10,291 nucleotides of DNA from Lachnoclostridium sp. UBA933 (lineage in GTDB: Bacteria > Bacillota > Clostridia > Lachnospirales > Lachnospiraceae), in contig DBDL01000032.1 in the NCBI GenBank assembly GCA_002293545.1, forward strand, positions 24,299 through 34,589, read 5' to 3'. Position 1 is the first letter of the stretch. Each line of letters begins with the position of its first letter. The notes under the pieces are model-generated. The model did not search any database and was not told where the DNA came from. It worked only from the letters and a program-made list of their open reading frames with translations. Of the stretch, positions 6,225 to 10,291 are shown in pieces. The position numbers and the translations under genes are program-made.

Positions 6225-6899
6225 TTATTCCATTTCAAAAATATATCCGATTCCCCAAACAGTCTTTATAAACTCCGGGTTATTCGGGTCCTTTTCAATT
6301 TTTTCACGCAGCCTCCGGATATGAACATTCAATGTGCCGTCACCGGTTACGGCATCACCCCAGACTTTTGTAAACAGCTCGTTTTTCGTAACTGTTTGGT
6401 TTTTGTGTGCAACCAGGCAGGCAAGCAGTTTGAATTCCATTGCCTTTAAGCGGATCACTTCATCCTTTTTCTTTAATTTCTGCAAATCAAAATCCAGTGT
6501 AAAATCACCAAAATTTTCTGTATTGCTTGTGTTCGAGTTGGTTCTTTTCAGTACGGCTTTTACTTTTGCCAGCAGGACACTGAGGGAATACGGCTTCTCA
6601 ATATAATCATCACCGCCGATATTCAGCGCCATCAAGATATCGTCGTCACTTGTTCTGGCACTGATAAATAGAATAGGGATATCGGTCGTTTCCCTGAGTT
6701 TTTTGCATATTTCAAACCCGGAGCTTTCGCCGAGATTGATATCAAGCAAAATCAAGCTTGTCTTATGGGCGGATAAAAAATCAAAGCATTCTTTTTTATT
6801 GGCGGCCCAATATGCTTTCATCGAAAACATATTAAAATATTCTAATGTACTTAATGATAAGGCTTCTTCATCATCTACAATCAAACAATCATAATTCAT
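6225..6899 (-). CDS. OmpR/PhoB-family response regulator
   Basis: A 224-residue transcription factor activated by phosphotransfer from the adjacent kinase. The receiver domain (1 to about 118) has acidic residues D9, D10 and E11, phospho-acceptor D53 in LLDINLG, switch S80 in LFISA and the conserved K102 in IEKPYS. The C-terminal winged-helix DNA-binding domain (about 128-224) shows the typical LKAMEFKLLACLVAHKNQ, LFTKVWG and VHIRRLREKIE, ending in TVWGIGYIF. The start is set at the ATG of MNYDCLIVDDEE. The open frame runs 68 codons further up, but a near-consensus promoter lies inside that extension and no receiver sequence is encoded there. The gene is first in the transcript, with the kinase 4 bases after it. 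Predicted target: the phased repeats at 4821-4864 ahead of the ABC exporter genes, and perhaps its own promoter. Confidence 0.94.
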   Translation of the reverse strand: MNYDCLIVDDEEALSLSTLEYFNMFSMKAYWAANKKECFDFLSAHKTSLILLDINLGESSGFEICKKLRETTDIPILFISARTSDDDILMALNIGGDDYIEKPYSLSVLLAKVKAVLKRTNSNTSNTENFGDFTLDFDLQKLKKKDEVIRLKAMEFKLLACLVAHKNQTVTKNELFTKVWGDAVTGDGTLNVHIRRLREKIEKDPNNPEFIKTVWGIGYIFEME

Positions 6900-6935
6900 A
6901 ATGCATTTTTCTCCCAAAAACGATTTGTTTTGTCC

Positions 6936-6964
6936 ATTATAACGGATAAAGCCCTGCTTGGCAA
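6936..6964 (-). promoter_or_regulatory. Promoter of the two-component operon
   Basis: On the minus strand the -35 box TTGCCA (6964-6959, 5 of 6) is followed after exactly 17 bases by a perfect TATAAT (6941-6936). Transcription would begin near 6929, giving a leader of about 30 bases with GGGAGA before the ATG at 6899. This is strong evidence against the longer upstream start of the regulator. Confidence 0.75.
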
Positions 6965-6993
6965 TCATCAATAGATAATCCCCCGAAAATCTA

Positions 6994-7022
6994 TTGTTTT
7001 TTCCGTTATTATATGTTACGAT
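6994..7022 (+). promoter_or_regulatory. Promoter of the amino-acid ABC importer operon
   Basis: TTGTTT at 6994-6999, a 17-base spacer, then TACGAT at 7017-7022 preceded by TG one base away (TGT-TACGAT), which is an extended -10. Transcription would start near 7029, leaving about 115 bases of leader with a small reading frame and a hairpin. It runs away from the two-component promoter; the two -35 boxes are 29 bases apart. Confidence 0.5.
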
Positions 7023-7050
7023 ATACCATATTATTTTAATTGGAGGAAGT

Positions 7051-7107
7051 GTGAAACCGCAGATGTTTTGCACGCCCGATTTGTGTATGCACGTAAATAT
7101 CAATTAA
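7051..7107 (+). CDS. Possible 18-codon leader peptide
   Basis: A GTG-started frame encoding MKPQMFCTPDLCMHVNIN and a TAA stop, placed after GGAGG (7042-7046) with 4-base spacing. It lies in the leader of the amino-acid importer transcript, 37 bases before the lipoprotein start. The peptide has two Cys, two internal Met and one His in 18 codons, so a role in sensing sulfur amino acids by translation is conceivable. No terminator follows it, however, so classic attenuation is not supported. The main evidence is the clear ribosome site, which has no other gene to serve. It may be a chance frame. Confidence 0.35.
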   Translation: MKPQMFCTPDLCMHVNIN

Positions 7108-7110
7108 ATA

Positions 7111-7129
7111 TGCGCAAAAAACATGCGCA
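7111..7129 (+). repeat. Hairpin made of two TGCGCA palindromes before the binding-protein gene
   Basis: TGCGCA occurs at 7111-7116 and 7124-7129 with 7 A-rich bases between. The unit is self-complementary, so the copies pair as a 6-bp GC-rich stem. It ends 5 bases before the TGGAG ribosome site of the lipoprotein gene and has no U run. It may therefore stabilise or gate the message rather than terminate it. Confidence 0.4.
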
Positions 7130-7144
7130 GGAATGGAGATTATT

Positions 7145-7942
7145 ATGAAAATGAAAAAAACAATTTTGTCTTTGTCACTCGTGTTCGCCCTGCTTCTTAC
7201 GGGTTGTTCACAATCATCAGAACCGTCCGAACCCGGAAAACTCGTTATGTCAGAACTTTCCGTATATACCAATGCAAATTTTCCGCCGTTTGAATATATG
7301 AAAGGTACTGAGGTTGTCGGCGTCGATATGGAAATTGCCAAGGCAATCGCTGAAGAATTAGATGCGGAGCTTAAAATCACGGATGCGGATTTTGAAGGAA
7401 TTATCACCGGATTAGCTTCGGGCAAAGGGGATATTGCCATCTCCGGATTCACCATAACAGCGGAACGGAAAAAGGAAGTTGATTTTTCCAATCCCTATAT
7501 CAATTCCATTCAATATCTTGTCCTGCCAAAGGATTCCGCCATAAAAACAATGGAGGATTTGGCAGGTAAAAAGGTTGCGACTGCTTTAGGATATACCGGG
7601 GATCTCATACTTGGCGATGAGATAGCTGACGGCGTTTTAAAGGATAAAAATGTTACAAAAACGGCAGTCAACAATGCGCTGGACGGCAGTCTGGATGTTG
7701 TAAACAACAAATTCGACGCTATGATTATGGATGAATTTGTTGCCAAGAAAATTGCAAGTGAAAATGAAGCGCTGACCGCTATCGAGCTTGTTTACTCCAA
7801 CGGAACTCTGGTTGCCGAGGAATACGGTGTTGCCGTACCGAAAGACAACCCGGAGCTTCTGTCAGTGGTAAATAAGGTAATCGACAAACTAATTGCAGAT
7901 AAAAAAATTGAAGAATGGGTAGTTTCACATTCAAATGCATAA
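7145..7942 (+). CDS. Amino-acid ABC transporter substrate-binding lipoprotein
   Basis: A 265-residue family-3 solute-binding protein that captures a polar amino acid outside the cell and delivers it to the permease encoded next. The N-terminus MKMKKTILSL begins a signal peptide with a hydrophobic core and lipobox LLTGC, so C21 would be lipidated and anchored to the membrane. A Ser/Glu/Pro-rich linker follows. The mature domain has the family hallmarks YTNANFPPFEY, GVDMEIAKAIAEEL, DFEGIITGLASGKGDIAISG, and ITAERKKEVDFSNPY with the ligand carboxylate-binding Arg. It also has the hinge segment GKKVATALGYTGD and, late, FDAMIMDEFVA with the conserved Asp. Length is normal. The start is the ATG at 7145 with TGGAG 6 bases upstream; an ATG four codons earlier has no spacing to a ribosome site. 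Ligand (Glu/Gln, Arg, His or Cys classes) cannot be assigned from sequence alone. Confidence 0.93.
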   Translation: MKMKKTILSLSLVFALLLTGCSQSSEPSEPGKLVMSELSVYTNANFPPFEYMKGTEVVGVDMEIAKAIAEELDAELKITDADFEGIITGLASGKGDIAISGFTITAERKKEVDFSNPYINSIQYLVLPKDSAIKTMEDLAGKKVATALGYTGDLILGDEIADGVLKDKNVTKTAVNNALDGSLDVVNNKFDAMIMDEFVAKKIASENEALTAIELVYSNGTLVAEEYGVAVPKDNPELLSVVNKVIDKLIADKKIEEWVVSHSNA

Positions 7943-7950
7943 GATATCTG

Positions 7951-7988
7951 AAACCGTTTGCATGTCCGTTCCTATGCAAACGGTTTTT
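7951..7988 (+). terminator. Intra-operon terminator hairpin after the binding-protein gene
   Basis: A perfect 13-bp stem AAACCGTTTGCAT (7951-7963) with ATGCAAACGGTTT (7974-7986), a 10-base loop, and a TTTTT run at 7984-7988. It stands between the binding-protein stop and the permease start inside what is otherwise one operon. It should act as a partial terminator or a 3' stabiliser that raises binding-protein output over the membrane subunits. Confidence 0.8.
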
Positions 7989-8007
7989 ATAGAGAAAGAG
8001 GTACGCA

Positions 8008-8709
8008 ATGTGGGATGAATTTGTAAGACAGTTTAACAGCACTTTTATCAATGATGATATGTATAAGCTTTTTCTCGAAGGATTTAAAAATACATTGATC
8101 CTTACGGCGGCGGCAACATTATTAGGCTGTGCGATCGGGATTATTATTGCCGTAATAAAGGTTTACCACCATCAAACCGGAAACGGAAAGCTCCCGACGG
8201 TACTATGCAATATTTATTTAACGGTAATCCGGGGAACTCCGATTACCGTCCAGCTATTGATTATGTATTTTATAATATTTGCAAAGTTTGACAATGCCAT
8301 GACCGTTGCCATCCTGACTTTCGGAATTAACTCAGGTGCTTATGTTGCCGAAATTTTCAGGGCCGGAATCATGGCAATCAATATCGGTCAAACCGAAGCC
8401 GGCAGGTCACTCGGTCTGTCGGAAATGCAAACGATGCGTCTGATCATCCTCCCTCAGGCAATCAAGAACATACTGCCGGCTATGGGAAATGAGTTTATTG
8501 CACTGTTAAAGGAAACTTCCGTGGTTGGTTATATTACCGTACTGGACTTTACACGTGCGGGAAATCTTGTACGGGCGGAAACATTACAGCCATACTTTTC
8601 ATTATTCTTTGTTGCTCTTGTTTATTTGCTGTTGGTATTGCTGATAACAAAATTATTGCAATTACTGGAAAGGAGGCTGCGTAAAAGTGATCGAAATCAA
8701 TCAGCTTAG
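8008..8709 (+). CDS. Polar amino-acid ABC transporter permease (GlnP/HisM type)
   Basis: A 233-residue inner-membrane permease of the polar amino-acid uptake family. About five transmembrane helices are visible (roughly 28-50, 68-95, 98-118, 155-178, 196-220). Family marks are [12 protein letters not shown] near the start, the conserved [16 protein letters not shown] (73-88), and [17 protein letters not shown] (105-121). The cytoplasmic coupling loop [22 protein letters not shown] (130-151) docks on the ATPase, and [10 protein letters not shown] follows (165-174). Only one permease gene is present, so it would act as a homodimer. The ATG has AGAGG upstream at suitable spacing. The gene overlaps the ATPase gene by 23 bases, consistent with coupled translation, and is 65 bases after the binding-protein gene, the gap being filled by the terminator-like hairpin. 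Substrate not resolved. Confidence 0.94.
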   Translation: MWDEFVRQFNSTFINDDMYKLFLEGFKNTLILTAAATLLGCAIGIIIAVIKVYHHQTGNGKLPTVLCNIYLTVIRGTPITVQLLIMYFIIFAKFDNAMTVAILTFGINSGAYVAEIFRAGIMAINIGQTEAGRSLGLSEMQTMRLIILPQAIKNILPAMGNEFIALLKETSVVGYITVLDFTRAGNLVRAETLQPYFSLFFVALVYLLLVLLITKLLQLLERRLRKSDRNQSA

Positions 8710-9409
8710 TAAAAAGTTCGGGAATCATCTTGTACTGGACAATATCAGTTATGAAATCAAGCGCGGGGATAAGGTAGTCCTCGTCGGACCGTCCGGTTCC
8801 GGTAAAAGCACCTTCCTGCGCTGTATTAATATGCTGGAGCAGCCAACCTCTGGTAAAATCTGGTTTAACGCGCACGAGATAACCTCCGACAAAAAACACA
8901 TTAACCGGATACGTCAGGAAATGGGGATGGTCTTTCAGCAGTTCAATTTATTTCCGCACATGACTGTCCGAAAGAATATAACGCTTTCCCCTGTCACATT
9001 GAAGCTCATGTCACCGGAAGCCGCCAACGCAAAAGCAGAAGAACTCATGAGGCGGGTAGGCTTACTTGATAAAATTGATGTCTACCCAAGTACATTGAGC
9101 GGCGGTCAGCAGCAGCGTGTTGCGATTGTCCGTTCCCTTGCTATGAATCCGGTTGTTATGCTTTTTGATGAACCCACGTCCGCACTGGACCCGGAAATGG
9201 TCGGAGAGGTTTTGCAGGTCATGAAAGACCTAGCCGATGAGGGCATGACCATGATAGCCGTAACACATGAAATGGGATTTGCCAGAGAAGTGGCAAATAC
9301 GGTGCTTTTTATGGATGAAGGCAAGATTTTGGAAGAAGCGCCGCCGGAGGAGTTTTTTACGAATCCAAAGCATGAACGGCTGAAATCCTTTTTATCAAAA
9401 ATATTATAA
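8687..9409 (+). CDS. Polar amino-acid ABC transporter ATPase (GlnQ type)
   Basis: A 240-residue ATPase that drives the importer. Motifs in order: Walker [10 protein letters not shown] (34-42), Q-loop [10 protein letters not shown] (82-91), signature LSGGQQQR (137-144), Walker B VVMLFDEP (156-163), D-loop SALD (165-168) and switch histidine [11 protein letters not shown] (192-202). The [10 protein letters not shown] and [11 protein letters not shown] segments are hallmarks of the polar amino-acid ATPase subfamily. The start is GTG at 8687, inside the end of the permease gene, with AGGAGG (8671-8676) ten bases before it. The first residues [11 protein letters not shown] match the family N-terminus, so no other start is needed. 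Last gene of the operon; I see no clear terminator in the 40 bases before the convergent gene at 9450. Confidence 0.95.
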   Translation: MIEINQLSKKFGNHLVLDNISYEIKRGDKVVLVGPSGSGKSTFLRCINMLEQPTSGKIWFNAHEITSDKKHINRIRQEMGMVFQQFNLFPHMTVRKNITLSPVTLKLMSPEAANAKAEELMRRVGLLDKIDVYPSTLSGGQQQRVAIVRSLAMNPVVMLFDEPTSALDPEMVGEVLQVMKDLADEGMTMIAVTHEMGFAREVANTVLFMDEGKILEEAPPEEFFTNPKHERLKSFLSKIL

Positions 9410-9449
9410 CCTTATATAAAACCTTACCGGAAGTCTAATGGTGAACTTA

Positions 9450-10253
9450 TCATTGATCCCATGGTACTGCAGAGGACGAGGCATTTCCTTTGGAAATACC
9501 AGTTGTAAGCGTATAAACAAGATTCGGACGTATACGAATCGCATCATCCCAGCGCCGGTAGCTTCCGCTTGTGGCAAAACCGTACTGTGTTCCGTACCAT
9601 TTTGTTGACGGACCGGCGTCAGCCTGAATCAACTTGTAATATCCGGCAGGTAAGTTGATATGCAGTGTTTTATCCTTCTTTACAATACAGGATAACGCAA
9701 GTTTCCCCTTTTGTTTTATATTTTTATTGGGGATTCGGTAAAACCTGAGCCACACATGCCTTCTGTTGGCACGTATTGTAATGGGACTGCCTGCTCTTTT
9801 TCCGCTGATTACTTTTGAATTCGGCATCGGTTTTCCGGCAACAAGAAACTTACGGTTAAGCAGTTTTTTTATCTGCTGCAGGCTTTGAGCATACAACTGA
9901 TGTATTTCACTGATAAAGGATTGATATTCACTGCCCATATCATCTCCTGCAGGGATTGCCAGCCTTTTATTTTCTGGAGTCCGGTCTGTTTTTCTTTGGC
10001 TGACACCCGACAAAAAGGCGGATTTTACTTCATTTTCCGGTAATGCACCAAAATAAGGCGGCTTATGTACGGCATCAAATTCTTTATATCCGAGCGTTAT
10101 TGCTTCTGTAAACAGTTTGGCAGGATAATAATCAAAACCGACCGCATACTTGCCGTCTTTTTGTTTTTCTATACCTGTGATATGTAAATCGTCAAACAAT
10201 CCTCCGACGCTGTCGTTTTGTATGGAATCCCTGAATTTCCGGATAATACTCAT
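9450..10253 (-). CDS. Hypothetical protein, unrecognised family
   Basis: A complete 267-residue reading frame whose family I do not recognise. No signal peptide or membrane segment is visible, so a cytoplasmic protein is most likely. The N-terminal part (1 to about 85) is mixed and aromatic-rich (VGFDYYPAKLFTEAITLGYKEF, PPYFGALPE). Residues about 105-137 look helical (EYQSFISEIHQLYAQSLQQIKKLLNRK). A basic linker rich in Lys, Arg, Gly and Pro runs to about 185. The C-terminal part (about 186-255) has alternating hydrophobic strands, INLPAGYYKLIQADAG and WYGTQYGF, suggesting a beta-sandwich. It ends in a flexible tail GNASSSAVPWDQ. The ATG has GAGGATT upstream, and TATTAT at 10275-10280 on the minus strand could be a -10 box whose -35 lies beyond the window. 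It converges on the importer operon and shares no transcript with a gene in view. Composition resembles its neighbours. Confidence 0.75.
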   Translation of the reverse strand: MSIIRKFRDSIQNDSVGGLFDDLHITGIEKQKDGKYAVGFDYYPAKLFTEAITLGYKEFDAVHKPPYFGALPENEVKSAFLSGVSQRKTDRTPENKRLAIPAGDDMGSEYQSFISEIHQLYAQSLQQIKKLLNRKFLVAGKPMPNSKVISGKRAGSPITIRANRRHVWLRFYRIPNKNIKQKGKLALSCIVKKDKTLHINLPAGYYKLIQADAGPSTKWYGTQYGFATSGSYRRWDDAIRIRPNLVYTLTTGISKGNASSSAVPWDQ

Positions 10254-10291
10254 TTTGATATAATCCTCAGATTTATAATACAGATTCTCGC

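Noticed and set aside
6900..7103. The 68-codon upstream extension of the response regulator frame
   Set aside because: It contains a near-consensus promoter (TTGCCA-17-TATAAT) for the gene itself, has no receiver-domain sequence, and the ATG at 6899 begins exactly where the family N-terminus does.
7036..7491. A 151-codon minus-strand frame over the binding-protein gene
   Set aside because: It is the antisense shadow of a clear family-3 binding protein, is rich in Ser/Ile/Ala as reverse frames often are, and has no recognisable domain.
9483..9503. TTTCC/GGAAA hairpin as a terminator for the importer operon
   Set aside because: It lies inside the coding region of the opposite gene and has no U run on the importer strand.
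1..10291. Insertion sequence, prophage or other mobile element
   Set aside because: No transposase, integrase or phage gene and no long terminal repeats; all genes look like stable chromosomal ones with uniform composition.

Overview
The window looks like chromosomal DNA from a low-to-moderate-GC Firmicute, most likely class Clostridia (Lachnospiraceae-like). Evidence: strong AGGAGG-type Shine-Dalgarno sites, a tRNA gene without an encoded CCA end, a Gram-positive lipoprotein signal, an OmpR-type two-component system next to an FtsX-family ABC exporter, and ordinary use of the standard code. I see no transposase, integrase, phage gene, CRISPR array or rRNA. The taxonomic call is inference from gene style, not from a marker gene.

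Layout. 1-414 (+): 3' end of a diguanylate-cyclase (GGDEF) gene that begins outside the window. 411-576 (+): a self-contained tRNA-Val(GAC) unit. Its promoter -35 box overlaps the GGDEF stop codon and a hairpin terminator follows. 663-1610 (+): a CorA-family divalent-metal transporter, convergent with the next block at a 10-base gap. 1621-6899 (-): a sensing and export module in the order response regulator, histidine kinase, 227-base control region, ABC ATPase, large FtsX-type permease. 6900-7144: a divergent control region with one promoter facing each way and an 18-codon leader reading frame on the + strand. 7145-9409 (+): a polar amino-acid uptake ABC operon of lipoprotein binding protein, permease and ATPase, with a terminator-like hairpin after the first gene. 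9450-10253 (-): a 267-residue protein that I do not recognise.

How the parts work together. The kinase (about 95 residues outside the membrane) and its regulator probably control the ATPase/permease pair. The promoter region of that pair carries four 7-base CCTTAAC-like units spaced exactly 11 bp apart, plus a 12-bp palindrome over the likely -10 element. This is the geometry expected for an OmpR/PhoB-type regulator, and it is the most testable regulatory prediction here. The amino-acid importer is a separate operon. The hairpin after its binding-protein gene should make the binding protein more abundant than the membrane parts.

No wholly new system stands out. The best leads are the 11-bp repeat operator, a tRNA-Val whose anticodon loop has C instead of the near-universal U at position 33, the leader peptide, and the unrecognised gene at the right edge.
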